Shown piece after piece: positions 21,661 through 33,358 of a DNA stretch of 64,000 nucleotides. Under the pieces are notes generated by a model that was given only the letters and a program-made list of their open reading frames with translations, was not told the origin of the DNA and ran no database searches. A program made the position numbers and the translations under genes. Positions within the stretch are counted from its first letter, which is position 1, and each line of letters opens with the position of its first letter. Source of the DNA: Massospora cicadina (taxonomy: Eukaryota; Entomophthoromycota; Entomophthoromycetes; Entomophthorales; Entomophthoraceae); NCBI GenBank assembly GCA_022478985.1, contig JAKSZP010014467.1, positions 1 to 64,000 on the forward strand, read 5' to 3'.

Positions 21661-23386
21661 GAAACAGCCGATACAACTTTATGAGTTCAGGAGGGATCCT
21701 TACAAATGCAGAGATGACTAAAGTTATGGCGAAATCCAAGGTAATATGATTAGTGATTACCAAAGGTTGTGATAGTCTAAAGAATCATCTGGTAAACTCC
21801 ACAAGAATTTCTCCTTTGCTCAGCCAAATGCCCATGAACTCCTGCTTCTGACTGACCAAGGTTTGGTTGCTCCTATATTTCTTGATTAGTGCGATACAGA
21901 CTTGTTTCCAGGTGTGGCATTCCTTTAAATGGAGCCATAATCTCCTTGGCAGTACTATACCTACAAGAGTAAATGTGCTTACCTTCTGCTGGTCCGTGGC
22001 CTCCTCCATTAAGCTCATATAAGCATACAGAAAGGAGGAAGTATCTTCCTGCACTGGGGTGAATTTCTCTTTGAAACTATGTCAAAAGTTAGTCACAAGA
22101 GGAGTGGAAAGAGTATTGACGCCAGGAACTGGTGTAGGCTTGGAGATCTCAGGTTCCACATAGTTGCAAAGGGCTTGTTGACCCTATTGTCATCTTAATC
22201 CTTCTAGGTCCTCCTGAATGCCATCCCAATAATGCTTGGATAGGTAGTAAGGCTTTATAGGCAGCCTGCTCAGTAAGCGCTTAATTTTGGCACTTGGAGG
22301 GGCAACTGATCCTTAAAGTTGCTCGAGTGAGTTTCAAACTTGCAACAGGTTTGTTAAAATTGGGTGATGCAACTATCAGTGAGCTTGGTAAATGTGCTGA
22401 AATTATCCATTTCGTCCAACAAGGCCTCAATTGAGACTCTGAGGTCAAGAAGCACTCCGTCTACTCAAAGCTTGCACCCTTGAGCCACATTGCATATTTT
22501 ATTCTATAAAGCAGTAAGCGCCATTAGTACATCTTAATCCAGGTGTCATTAGGATCTCCAGGAGTAGGCAGCACTGGACTGGAAGGTCTTTGTGGACCAC
22601 ACGGACCTTTGGGCCCGTCAAGTCCCTGAGGCCCTTCAGAACCTTCACTTCTGGAGGCAATATTATGGGAGGCTAACTCCTGGTAGTGCTGCTGGAGTGT
22701 CCGCACAATGTCTTCAATCTGGCTGAGGCGCTGGTTCCAAGCAGCCTCAATGAGCTGCACATTTTGACAAAGCTGGTCCTTGAAGTATTTGAAATTTCAC
22801 CATCTAACACAGCGTATTTATTATGAGCCTCGTTGATCAACTGATGTTTATTGACAATGGCTTCCCAATTGTTGTGAATGAAGGAGGAGGCTGCATTATA
22901 GAAATTGACAATATTTGAGTGTAGGGTTTGAGTAAGCCCTAGTTGTTGTGATACTTCATGGTGATGCAAACCAACTATTTGTAGGAGGTGATGTATGGCT
23001 TAATGGTAGAAGCTTTGGAGATAATGTTTCATACCCAAAGCCAATTTTCCAAGGTAGTAGGGCCAAGATATTATCTTGCATCATGGAAGGCACCAAAGAG
23101 GCGCAGGAGCGACTAGAACGGGCTCTCACAGAGTAGATGCCATTTAATTGTTGTTAAATGATCTCGTTGAGGTTCTCATATTGGAGTTGATACTTATCAT
23201 TGTCAATAGATTGTAGGGTATAATAGAAGGTTGCCCAAAACTCTAGGCTTTCAGGCTAGGAGTTACCTCATATGGAAGATATTAATTCATTGCATTATGC
23301 TTCTTGACCAATCAACAGATTATTTTTCTCAAATCTATTATTTTCAATTTTTTGTGATAGACGTTTTCACTTGGCAGCTCAGAGCC

Positions 23387-23403
23387 CCCTATAGTGAGCA
23401 CCA
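23387..23403 (-). other. Primer binding site of element B
   Basis: The minus strand reads TGGTGCTCACTATAGGG, about six bases from the 5' LTR. The same 17 bases occur as the primer site of C (29058-29074). The tRNA would end in AGTGAGCACCA; its identity is not known to me. Confidence 0.7.
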
Positions 23404-23409
23404 CTTAGC

Positions 23410-23878
23410 TCAGTGTAACAGGTTTCTTAACTGTAGCTGAAGTTTAAAAAAGCTTAAGCTGTAAACTAGTGGAGAAGTCAATGAAGATGAAAAAAATTTG
23501 GTGAAATAGACTGCTTCATTAGCTAAAAAGGTCTTAAATATACAGGTTGAGTGTGGACACAATGCTGTGAAGACCTCCATGGTCCCGTATGATCAGGATT
23601 TTCACCACCATATGAATTGACTGCCTGGTCAAGGCCCTCATTGTTCTGCGTTGTCCTCATGACTGCAATGGTGGAGTCATGCCTCTTGAGATTCAGGAAG
23701 TGGAGGTAAAATTCCAGAATACTTCTCCATTAATTCTCAAGTGCGTTTTGCTTCCTGATCAAAATTCTCATTGGTGCCTTAAGGGTTTGATTTTGATTGT
23801 GAGGGCTCAAGAGTCAACTTATTACGGCTTGATTTGGGAGTAGGGATTTTGACTCCCTCATCATCTCGAATCCTGACA
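23410..23878 (-). repeat. 5' LTR of element B
   Basis: It is the partner of the split LTR 6784-7041 + 13925-14138, with shared landmarks GCTGTAAACTAGTGGAGA and GAGTCAACTTAT. On the minus strand it begins TGTCAGGATTCG. The right flank AATTT is the target duplication. Confidence 0.85.
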
Positions 23879-24531
23879 AATTTTAACTCTTTAGCTTGGT
23901 TTATACTCCAGCGTACCCTATTTCAATACTCACAAGTTGGTTTTATATTTTGATCCTGGTCATCACCTTTCCATGTTCCACCATTTGGTGAGTCCCTCAC
24001 CAGATAGGCCACTCTTGAATAACTTACCATTATGCTCAGTATTTATTTATAATCTCTTTCTGTCAATTGATTCAGTTTATAAACCCAAAATGGACAACGC
24101 CATGTATGGAATTGTGTGGATGCTAATCTAATGATATATTATGCCAGAAGCCACAAAATTTAGAGCTTAGAAGGAGAAGAGATCAAACTAAAGATCAATT
24201 TGGGCCTACAAACCCCATATCTTGACCTAATTACTGGTCACCAATGGAAATGCATGTAAGAGCATATCACCAGTAAGTGCATTCTCCTTGAGTTTTATTG
24301 GATGACTAAGGCCAGTCAGAATAATTTCCGTTGTATCAAACCTCAGCCCAGATGGGCTATTTTTACAAGTTGCCACTAGGCCATCACATTGGCCAATAAT
24401 TAGTAAAATCTAGATTTAATTTTTGTCATCCCAACACTTAACTAATCCTACAATCAATTGAGGTAGCTCTCTTTTGGCATAGGTTTGCTATTGTGTTAGT
24501 GGACGTGCACTTGGGTTGAACGTCTGTTACA
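23879..24531. repeat. LTR of X, first copy, right part
   Basis: It continues the LTR begun at 6586-6783 and aligns with 25070-25703. It contains the inverted repeat AGCCCAGATGGGCT followed by TTTTT at 24345-24363 and ends TGTTACA at 24531. Confidence 0.75.
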
Positions 24532-24874
24532 TTATTACAACTTCAACTTTCCTAAGGAAGCTGTGGATTCTTCCATCTTGAAAAATGGGGGGATGACTAT
24601 TTAACTAAGAAAATCTAACCTTATTGCCTTCCCCATCCATTTTGTTGCCTCTGATGGAGGAGGGGAGGTTGGGGTTGCTAATTGGACTGCTGGCAGTTGA
24701 GGCCTCTTTCTCTCACTAATGGAACTCCAAAGGAAGCATCAATGCTTTCTGTAACTCTTTATCTTTAATTGGTGGTTTCCCTACTTCCCATTACTAAAAA
24801 GGTCGCCACTAGGTGATTTGCCTTTCACATTGCCTAAGCTCAGGGAAGCTTTATGGGATTTGTTTAAGCGAGGG
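24532..24874. other. 343-bp interior between the two LTRs of X
   Basis: I see no gag or pol motif on either strand. A G-rich tract GGAGGAGGGGAGG (24656-24668) and an AGCGAGGGG tract at its right end are the only notable features. No TGG primer site adjoins either LTR. It may be the interior of a miniature non-autonomous element or a remnant left after deletion. Confidence 0.5.
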
Positions 24875-25703
24875 GTAATACAATGAAATGAATTTCGTTC
24901 ATCAATTTCTAAGAAATCAAGATAACATGAAGGGTAATAGCATTACACCAGTTCAAATTAAAAATCGCAATAAATTATTTATTAATAAAATTAAGGTGAT
25001 TTAGGTCTCAAACCCACCAATACAATATGGGAATTGTTTAGGCTTCTTCGCCTAAATTAGATTAATAATTTTAACTCTTTATTGTGGTTTATATTAGGCA
25101 GACCCTATTCAAACGCTACCAATTTGGAATTGAGTTTTATTTCTAATCCCAGTTCACATTCCCATCATTTGAGGCGTCCCTCACCATATAGACCACTTCT
25201 GAACAAACTACCATCTGCTCTGTATTTATTTAAATCTTAAATTGTTAAAATTGGTTCAGTTTACAAACCCAGGTTAGCCAATGCACCTTAAAGAATTGCG
25301 CGGATACTATTGTATTACCATTGATACATCAGAAGCTGTGAACTACAGACCTTCAAATAAGAAGAGGTTGATTTAGAGTTCGGTTTGGGCCTAAAACCCC
25401 TCAAACCTCAACCTGATTACTGGTCACCAATAGAGATGCCTGAAAGTGCATGCTCCTAGGGTCCATATAGGTAACTAGAGGCTGACAACTACTTTTTACC
25501 ATATCAAACCTCAGCCCAAATGGGCTATTTTTCTAAGTTTCCTCCATGCAATAATGTTGGACAATATTTAATAGATCCTAAATTTAGTTTCCGCAACCCA
25601 AAACTTACCTAATCCATTGATTGATTAAGGTAACTTTCTTTTTGCATACCTTTGCTACTGTTGGGGTTAGCGGATGGGCACTTGTGCTCCACAAATACTT
25701 ACA
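24875..25703. repeat. LTR of X, second copy
   Basis: It aligns with the first copy over its whole length (about 829 versus 851 bp) and ends CTTACA at 25703. The RT of C resumes immediately afterwards. It holds the matching inverted repeat AGCCCAAATGGGCT at 25513-25526. Confidence 0.75.
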
Positions 25704-26900
25704 CAAGGCCTGCTATTTCCCCAGGCCCCATTCAAGCTTGACTTTCTTAATTAACTGGTAGGTTAGCGCTTCAGTCAAGTCTGCAAAATAAGGGATAAAC
25801 TACAATAGTATCCCACCATCACAAGGAATACCTGGATGTCATGCATGCTTCAAAGCTGTTCCATGGATACTAAGGCTTTATTCTTTCCTTACTGAGGCTT
25901 GATCCTTTCAGACTGATATCATGTCCTAGGAACTCCAGCTATCTCTTTAGGAAGAGACACTTTCTCCATTTCAACTTCAGGTTAGATTCTCGTAGTCAGA
26001 CAAAATTTCTTGTAATTGTTGGAGGTGATCTTAGAAAGTGTGATTAGATACTATTATATCATCTATATAAATGAGCACACCAGATAGCTTGAGATCCCCA
26101 AAGATTTAGTACATCACACCTTAGAAGGTTGCAGGGGCGTTGAACAGACCCTGTGGCATCCTCTCAGGTTCAAACAATCCCTGACTGCTGATCAGGGCAC
26201 TTCTATTGATCCTCATGCAAGAGCTCCACCTGCCAATGGACACTGATTAGATCCATCGCCAGTAGATTACTTCAATTCTCTAAGTAATTCATGGCATCAT
26301 CTATTTGAGGAAGCGGAGAATATTTCTTTATAAATTTGGTCTAACTGGTAGAAGTCTATAACCACGCAATGTGTTCTATCCTTCTTGCATACCAGTAGTA
26401 GCATCAAAGCCCATGTGTTTTTGAGGGTCTGATAAAGCTTGCTTCATATAGGTAATCAATTATTTGGTGATAACATTGTCTTCAACTTTTTAACGGTAGT
26501 ACGGTTTAAACTTGAATTAAATGAAAGATCTGATGTTAATCCTATGAACCTCTCCTTTTCAAATTTCATAGTCATTTGGTCCGATGCTGAAGATGTCACT
26601 GAATTCGTCCAGGAAGCTTTTTCTAATTTTACTGCTCCAAGTTAGTCACATCTCCAAATCCTAGCTCATTATAATCTCCAACAACATGTACTGACTTGAT
26701 GGCGTCGCATCTTGTAAATCTGGAATAGTTGACGACTTGTCCCTTCTCAACATGGATAGGCTGGGTAAAAGATTCCCAATATGAAGTCAGTTCTATGGTG
26801 TATTTGGTATCAAAGAACCCAGGCAATGCTCTTGGTTCCTGATCTTTAATCCTATTGTGACTGTAAACTTTGTATTAAGTTTAGAGGTATCTTCACACTA
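25704..26900 (-). pseudogene. Reverse transcriptase of element C
   Basis: On the minus strand: an N-terminal part from about 26830; fingers with LLLVCKKDRTHCVVIDFYQLD (26330-26420); palm with RMPQGLFNAPATF and GVLIYIDDIIVS (26030-26165); a connection part with LEFLGHDIS (25900-25950); and a PYFADLTEAL segment at 25760-25800 that leads into RNase H. The YIDD catalytic box is intact. The gene is cut at 25703 by X, and RNase H continues at 6585. Stops occur at several Gln positions. Confidence 0.8.
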
Positions 26901-27129
26901 ATTGAGAGCAACATCCAATGTTGTTCAACAGGTTTGAAATACATGGCCTCGCTAGTGCTCAGTAGTAGGCTTTCTTCTGCGCTAACCATGTCAGGTAGTT
27001 GTTTTACGCCCTTCTCCTTAAGGGTATAGTGTATTGTGAGTAATTATCTGATTGGATTCCACCATGCATGTCTTCTGATTGCGTGACTTGCATTTTATTT
27101 TTTGAACACCAATGGCAGTTAGTAGCGGT

Positions 27130-27430
27130 GTATGCTCATGGTACTGGCGGTGAAGTCAATTTAAGCACCAAACTTAAGCAGAAACTGAGTGCTATCTAAT
27201 AAGCTGTAGTGGTCATTATAAGAACCAATGTTGGAGCTATCAGAATAATGCGCCCAAAATGTAACAGCAACGCTTAATATTCTCTAAGGCGCGCGAGACA
27301 TCTGGTCCAGATGTCCTGTACTTGACATTGTAATCTCTGTCTGAAATAAGGATGAGTTTGTTCATCAAAGAGAAAGTATTATTGACAGGTGCTCCAGTAT
27401 ACAGTACAGTCAAGACGCGAAATCTAAGTT
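27130..27430 (-). pseudogene. Aspartic protease of element C
   Basis: The minus strand reads VLTVLYTGAPVNNTFSLMNK near 27360-27420, where the active-site DTGA appears as YTGA. It is followed by YRTSG...RAL and later NDHYSLLDSTQFLLKFGA (27150-27210), the flap-to-C-terminal order of the family. Loss of the Asp would abolish cleavage. Frame changes lie between the pieces. Confidence 0.7.
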
Positions 27431-29050
27431 ATGACTTCAACCTTTGTAACACTCTTTATAAACAAATTCCCAGATGGTAAAACATCAGTGAATGACTCTA
27501 CAAACTTCTTCAGAACTTCTCTTTTTGTTGTAGCCTTAGTGGAGTCTTCAGTATCTTTTTCTATGCTCTTGAAGGCAGACATCACAAACTGTTTTTTTCT
27601 GTAACAGTGTTGATGATCCTGGTAGGTTGAGTGGCCTGTGCCAAGTAGATATAATTCACTATAATTTTGTCAATTCCAGTCAATTGTAGTTAAGCAGGTA
27701 CAGCCATCGCGCTAGGTGCCCCTATCAAGTGGTATCTAACACTGACTACATCCTTTCTTCATGATCGTCTTCCCCTTTGGTGTGTAGATCCACTAAGTTC
27801 ATGGCATTAGTGGCATATTCAGTAGTGAGTAAATCTTTCTTCTCAATGGCGTTCATTGGACAGGAACACCAAAAGTGTATTGTATATAGCACTTATTGCA
27901 GGTAAGTTTTATCCAAGGCTGTCGTTCTATTAGTTTTGAAATTTTATCTATGGGTTTCTAAGTCTTGTCATGAACGATTTGGACAGCTTTGCTTGTTCTT
28001 TGAGGGGCTTTTCCTAATTCCTTGTATTCAGTTTATAAGTTCCTTAAACATTAAGTAAGGCGTACTTGATGGCCTCCAGCAACATTGCGGCCTTGATGGG
28101 TAAGGTCATGTGCATCTCATAAAAGGGATGCATCTATTAGAACTCATTAGCAACATTTTGCAGATGGTAGATCTAAGGTTCCCGTTGCCCATAGTTTCTG
28201 AGCTTTAAGGTAGTAAATGGTGGCATGATTAGCAACTGTTTCACTCTTTTATTATTCATGAGCAGGAAGTCTTGTTTCATGTTCTAGACTTCTTGATGAT
28301 ATCCAAAATTTGACAAAGGATATTCTTCACTTAAGTCTAGGTTGATAAAGGATGTAAACTTGTGCTGATAATATCTTAAGCTTTACGCTCATAAAGCCTC
28401 GTATGTGGCAAGCCTTCTGTGATTGCTAAAATAATCCATACTGTTTTTGTACATCTGTAGGAAACCTGTGATGGTTCCATCAAAATACATATAGATGGTC
28501 TTGAAGTAGGGCTTAAAATTTGGGTCCTCTTCAATAGGTGCAGCGCGTACCATGTGCATTGGCATATTATTCAATTGAGTAGCTAAGATTGGTGTCTATG
28601 ACTGAGTAACTAATCAGGATGAGGTAGGGTCTGGTTGTGGTGCAGCCTGCAGTTGAGCTGTAAGCTCATCCAGACCCTTGTCAGAGGTGTAAAGAAAAAT
28701 CATGATGGTCTAAATTATCTCCATATTTGTTCAATGTGCAGATGTTGATTCCATTTTGTTCTCAAGGAATAACATTCAAACTTCATTCTCTTCAATGGTA
28801 GTTTCTATCTTCTTTACAGCGGAAGGTCCACTCACAAAATTGGTATGGTGACAGTGCAGGCTCTTCTAGAGGTTTCCTTGACACAGTCAAGTTGGTTCTG
28901 TAAAATTTTTTTATTTCCTTTGTTTAATTCTTTTATGGATGGTTTCATCCTCTCTCACCTGGAGTTAGAGAAATTTCACCATGATAGACACCATATCTTC
29001 AACGATAATCTGTTTTTGAGGAATCTCATTTCCTTCACTTTGGTCCAATG
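27430..29050 (-). pseudogene. gag: Gag of element C, fragmented
   Basis: The clearest piece is 28389-28574, with PNFKPYFKTIYMYFDGTITG, which leads into a capsid-like sequence near 28050-28380. The segment 28600-29050 is the N-terminal helical part. No collagen-like run was seen here, unlike A and B. A zinc knuckle could not be placed. Identity rests on position between the primer site and protease. Confidence 0.5.
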
Positions 29051-29057
29051 GTGTCAC

Positions 29058-29074
29058 CCCTATAGTGAGCACCA
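29058..29074 (-). other. Primer binding site of element C
   Basis: TGGTGCTCACTATAGGG on the minus strand directly abuts the 5' LTR and is identical to the site of B over 17 bases. Confidence 0.75.
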
Positions 29075-30305
29075 CAGTCAACTTTTTTGGCCCTTGCTCA
29101 CATAGCTTAGTTGGCTGACTTGCTGTAGAGGGGTTCTTTCCCACACAGATTAGACACCAGGAGACCATCTGAAGGCACATGATCATTCTCAAAGAATAGA
29201 TCTTTTTTTGATGCTACTCAATGTAGCACTAATGGCTCATTGGAACTGTTTATCGCCCTGCTGATGGTATTTTTGTTGACATTCTTAATCATATATTTGA
29301 TACGTTGGATTAACACGAGACTCATTGAAACCTCAATCAAATCTCTTTCTTGGCGTCATCAGCAACCAAATTATACTTCTCACCAGCGTCTTCTTTATAC
29401 CCCAGACTGGTTACTGGCGATCTCTTCACTTAACCCCAGTATAAATAGAAAAAATATAATGAGATTAAGATTCTGAGGTTAAGGCTTTTTTATCAGAACT
29501 AATTAGAAGTATTTTTATACTTAAAGTATAAATTCAGAATATAAACTAAATGTCGATTTTAAAATAGCGGGAGTGAGATAAGACAATATTGTAGGGGATT
29601 CACAGCCCTTGCAAGTATCTTCTTGATTTCCGCCTTGGTGGTGGCATCCATTTATTTCAATGATCGTATCCACAAGCTTTGTCTCATGGTGGACATCCCT
29701 GAACCAGGATGTTTGGTTGCCCCTTGATCAATACCCAATTCTAGGTCTGGGCTGAAAGTACCTTTCGGTTAGTTTTTTCTCTAAATCTAACAATATGCTG
29801 ATCACTAAGGATTTGTATGATAGCACTGTTCCAATGCGCCTCACTTCAAGGTTTGGCAATTATTTGATATTGATTGATTAACTTTTTTTTGGTAATATGC
29901 AGAAGGAAGTTCTGATTGATTCTATTGGGGTAGCTTGGTTTGGATGGATGTTTAGTCATTTTGTCATTGGACATTTCTGATGTGATAACTCTATCATTGG
30001 CCAATTGTAAATCTTTTACACCCCAGAGGCATAAAGGGTGTCAATTTTCTTAGTTTTCATTGATGGCATTAACATCATCTTCATAATGAAAACCTCTTTA
30101 TTTGAAAGGTAACAAATTACTATAAATGATGTAATCCCTAAAATTTGGTAAACTTGAAGGCTTTTATCATCTATAAAAAGGAGATCGTCTCCCTTTTATA
30201 AGTTACAATCGTGCAATTCAAATTTTTGAGGGGCTGGTACTTTAGCGAGGTTTTTCCAGAGGGTGAGGAATAATATCCAGTAAACTTGTGTTATTTTCCA
30301 TGACA
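29075..30305 (-). repeat. 5' LTR of element C
   Basis: It is the partner of 3700-4931. On the plus strand it ends CCATGACA at 30305; gag of G resumes after it. It contains TAGCTTAGTTGGCTGA at 29103-29118, a D-arm-like stretch, followed 45 bp later by a box-B-like AGATTAGACACC. Confidence 0.85.
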
Positions 30306-31760
30306 TCCAGAACAGAAAAGAACAAGGGAGCTAGACTTGACTCAAGTGAGAAAGAGGGTTGAGTTCCTGGAGAGTGAGAAAATGAAGCTTCACAAAGCTT
30401 AAACTTGACTTTTACCAAGCTGGAAAAACATAATGACCAGTAGGATTGATGCAGGATGTGTACACCATACAAGTGAGATGTATATAACCGCTTGGATTGT
30501 TACCTCTGGAGAAATCACTACCAGTACAGATACACCAGAAATGTTGGTGCAATCAACACATAAGAATGAACTCAAAGAAAATTCAAATTTCCACCTGTAC
30601 TTTAAGACAAAGCTCACTCCTGGAAAGGGAACTATAGCCAGATTCCATAGTTGTACAAAAATAGCATGGAAAGAGACAGAAATAAACAGTAAGCTCGCCA
30701 TTCATAGGGTTTATGAGCTGAGAAGCACAGGAAGTGATTGGAGCCACACTTTGCCCCATCACATTTGAGGTAAAGTTAATAAGAAACTTATTGACAAGTT
30801 CAAAAGTGTACAAGATGTTCAAAAGATAAAGCAGAAATCCTCAACATGCGAATGAAGAAGTCTGAGTAAATTGTGGACTATAAAAATCAGGTTTACTCCA
30901 AGGCATAAGAGTAAATGATGACTGAAGCCTTGGACTAGTGGTTGAGATTCCTACTCAATTAAGATTTGTGTGTATCTGATGAAGGAATTAAACCTAATCC
31001 AAAAATATAGCCTAAAATTATTGTCAGAGATAATCCCTGACTAACTTCAAGGCCTCCTGATATTGTGGTTCAACCCCAACTCGTGAAAAAAATATTATAT
31101 GACTGAAACCTCCTTATTAAGGTTTAAACCTGATCTAGTTGGAGAACAAATCCTGTTCAACAGACATGATCAGAATATCACAGAATCCATGATTGGTAAT
31201 GAGTACAAACCTTGTCTTGGAAATTCTTGGAGATTAACATGAGAAAAACACCCAATTCTATCTTTATAATCATGTTTCTAAGCAAAATAAAGTTTACTCT
31301 CTTTTTTCCGTTACTGATTTGTACTACCTCAATTAATTTAGGATGAAAAACACTTTTAGGATTTACCACTCAAGAAACTTTATCCTAAGTAAAGACTTTT
31401 AGTTAAAGAAAAGTAAAACATATAATCCAACACCCAGGAACTTCGGGTCTCATGGCCTTAAAAATAATAATGAGTGGTCTAACACATCCTCAGTACTGAC
31501 ATTAGTCATCATATAGACCATCTTGGCTAGTTTGTTGGGATTAGTTCCAACTACTGAAGCACATGACATTAGCTTTGAAACCCGCTGAATCTCTGAAGGT
31601 CATTAAAGAGGACTTTTTGACGTTAAAACCGCATATAAGATGTAGTCAAGACACCAGACGCATCAGAACCATCAGCAACGACGCCCTGATAGAAAGGCCA
31701 TTTTTAATACACAAAGCCGCGATGATAATCCTAAGGAGAAGGCTTACCGTTTGGTAATTA

Positions 31761-32260
31761 TAAGTATATAAATTATGTTAAGTTTAAATGAAACAACTGT
31801 AAGAAAGAGGGAGTTTCTGGAAAAGTTGTCTTAAGATAAAGGATGAAAAGTAAAAAGAACCTTAAGAGGAGGTCATATGATCAGTCATTAGGTTTTGAAA
31901 CACACAAATGGAATCAATGAAGAAGAGCCTGATTCTAGGGTTGATTCAGGATACTATGTCATCCGGAGATCTAAGTAAAGTGGGTGTGCCCACCTGCCTC
32001 AGACGTAATCAAGCGAAGTATAAGACAACCAAAAAGTGTTAATTAGCTTGAGCTTCGAAGCCCACTCATATTGTTGACAGTAACTTGGATAGCGAAAATC
32101 TTGTGGATACCGCCTTTAAGAAGAGATTTCAACTGAATAATGAAAGCTACCCAAGGCTTTTGAAGAGTCCCGCCTTCTTAAGGAGCCAAGAGGAACCAGT
32201 CAGACAGTCAGATCTATTCTTGCCTTGAGCATAACTATTGGAAAGAGCATTAAAAAGTGT
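31761..32260. other. Gag-protease junction region of G, no clear domain
   Basis: This plus-strand interval lies between the last gag-like frame and protease of G. It has many stops, and I could not place a zinc knuckle. Confidence 0.35.
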
Positions 32261-32794
32261 ATGGCACAATACATAAAGTCAAATTTTTAGCGGAACTGGA
32301 AACCAGTGCTACAGTTAACATTCTGTCTTCCAAGCTCATGAAGATATTGAAGTATGCACCAGAATCAATTACCAGGCCAAGTTCAAAAGTTCTGGGCCTG
32401 AGTCAACCAAATAATTAGGAGCCTATTCCTCGTTACTTTGAAATTTGGTCCCAATGTCTTGTATGCTCCAGCTGTGGTACTTGAGAACAACTATTATGGT
32501 TTCTCATAGGAATGCAATTCCTGGTTGGAACCAAATGAATCATTGATTACAACCCTAAGTTCAGTGAGTCTTCTCAACTAACAGTTTCCACTTGTGTTCC
32601 AGGACAAAAAGAAGAAGGAGAGGAAGAAGCCAGCATGTCTAATTAGAACAGAGCATTACATTTACCCACTCAGCTATACCCTGAGATGAAAAAAATGAAG
32701 AAGCCACCAACAACTTTAGAAGAAGAGTTTGGTTTGCCCTTGTACGACAGTAAAGAAAAGGACCTACTGCCAGAAGAACAGAAGATCATGTTAA
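32260..32794 (+). pseudogene. Aspartic protease and start of RT of element G
   Basis: The plus-strand frames give KVKFLAELETSATVNILSSK (active site DTGA reads ETSA), then KYAPESITRPSSKVLGLSQ, FGPNVLYAPAVVLENNYY and FLIGMQFLV, in the order seen in the protease of A. At 32690-32780 the chain EEEFGLPLYDSKEKDLLPEE resembles the segment before RT. E is inserted at 32795. The active site is destroyed, so this copy is dead. Confidence 0.7.
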
Positions 32795-33267
32795 TGTCTA
32801 AAAATTAATATGACTGGATCATAAGCTATACATTCCGTCATATTGATTATTAGAGTCAAGCCAAGCCTTAAGATTGAGTGGATAATATATTGATGTGAAG
32901 CAAAATTAATTGTAGCCTAAATAGTTTAGCGAATCAAAGGGTTTCCACTGAAACTTTGAGATAGGCAAAAACTAAAATGGAACGAATAGAAGATTACTAA
33001 GAAGAATGATGGAATTGACCTAGAATATCAAGCTAAGAGTTGAGCGGAAGAATGAGAGGGAGAGGTTTTTTAGTAGTCTGCAGATAAGTTCTACGTTTTA
33101 TTTATATTATAATAAAAGTGTCAATTGTGGTAATTGCTCCATATCTCATATACTAGTCTCTATAAAGGACTGGCAATCTGCATATTTTTTACGTTACGTT
33201 GCTCAATGGTTAATACCCTGTGCAAACCAGCTTGGCGGATTTAACTCATATCACTGAAATATTAACA
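32795..33267 (+). repeat. 5' LTR of element E
   Basis: It starts TGTCTAAAAATTAATATGAC and ends ATTAACA, aligning with 39637-40102. It has a shared GGAGAGGTTTTTTAGTAGTC and a T/A-rich stretch that may hold the promoter. Confidence 0.9.
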
Positions 33268-33268
33268 A

Positions 33269-33285
33269 TGGTGCTCATTAAAGGG
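33269..33285 (+). other. Primer binding site of element E
   Basis: TGGTGCTCATTAAAGGG lies one base after the LTR and shares TGGTGCTCA with the sites of B, C, D and F. Confidence 0.7.
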
Positions 33286-33358
33286 GGCCACTGGTCAACT
33301 GTAGCATATTGGCACTAGGGCATCATGGCGATCCCTCACTCCTTATGCCATAATATAA

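Larger units (their letters stand above)
19980..23260 (-). pseudogene. gag: Gag of element B with collagen-like region, split by Z2
   Basis: In order on the minus strand: an N-terminal helical part (22673-22969); a Gly-X-Y run (GPQGLDGPKGPCGP) encoded at 22524-22660; a capsid part with KQEFMGIWLSKGEILVEFTR (21785-22054) continuing to about 21680; the Z2 block (20247-21636); and a nucleocapsid end near 20030-20080 that reads CNIFCHSARTCW, a decayed CCHC knuckle. The layout equals that of A. The Z2 block divides capsid from nucleocapsid. Confidence 0.7.
6784..23878 (-). mobile_element. Element B: Ty3/gypsy LTR element, minus strand, carries A, Z1 and Z2 insertions
   Basis: The 3' LTR is 6784-7041 plus 13925-14138 (split by A), and the 5' LTR is 23410-23878; both total close to 468 bp. 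The target duplication is AATTA/AATTT. The polypurine tract (14139-14152, minus strand CTTGAGGAGGAAT) and the primer site (23387-23403) are in place. The interior on the minus strand runs gag with a collagen-like region, protease, RT, RNase H and integrase, all broken by stops. A 1,434-bp solo LTR (17256-18689) splits the RT and a second long LTR-like block (20247-21636) splits gag. Confidence 0.85.
6586..25703. mobile_element. Element X: LTR pair with a 343-bp interior, inserted in C
   Basis: One LTR copy is 6586-6783 joined to 23879-24531 (851 bp, split by B); the other is 24875-25703 (829 bp). They align throughout, with landmarks at the TGATTTAG, CCCTCACCA and AGCCCANATGGGCT stretches. 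Only 343 bp separate them. The flanks AAGCC (6581-6585) and CAAGG (25704-25708) are at best an imperfect duplication. X interrupts C between RNase H and RT. It could be a small non-autonomous element, a deletion product, or two LTR insertions side by side. A purine run AGCGAGGGG before 24875 could be a polypurine tract, which would put X on the plus strand. Confidence 0.65.
3700..30305 (-). mobile_element. Element C: Ty3/gypsy LTR element, minus strand, interrupted by X, B and A
   Basis: Two directly repeated LTRs (3700-4931 and 29075-30305, about 1.23 kb each) bracket gag, protease, RT, RNase H and integrase remnants in minus-strand order. Without the nested insert (6586-25703) the element would be about 7.5 kb, an ordinary size for the family. 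A primer site (29058-29074) adjoins the right LTR and a polypurine tract adjoins the left one at 4932-4945. The flanking 5-mers do not match well (ACTAG and TCCAG). The integrase fragment on the left and the RT fragment on the right belong together, which shows that X landed in C and not the reverse. Confidence 0.85.
3421..31760 (+). pseudogene. gag: Gag of element G, decayed and split by element C
   Basis: Plus-strand fragments rich in charged residues lie on both sides of C. At 3560-3699 the frame reads as a helical stretch ending near AHLTVELKRVVSSL. At 30306-30420 it continues with RVEFLESEKMKLHKA, and at 30433-30768 and 31563-31757 there are longer open pieces. The join over C is inferred from a coiled-coil character continuing across the gap and from the same strand. 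No capsid motif is clear. A protease (32260-32640) follows in the same orientation, which supports gag identity. Stops are frequent. The 5' LTR of G was not identified; the LTR at 2800-3420 lacks an adjacent primer site. Confidence 0.4.
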
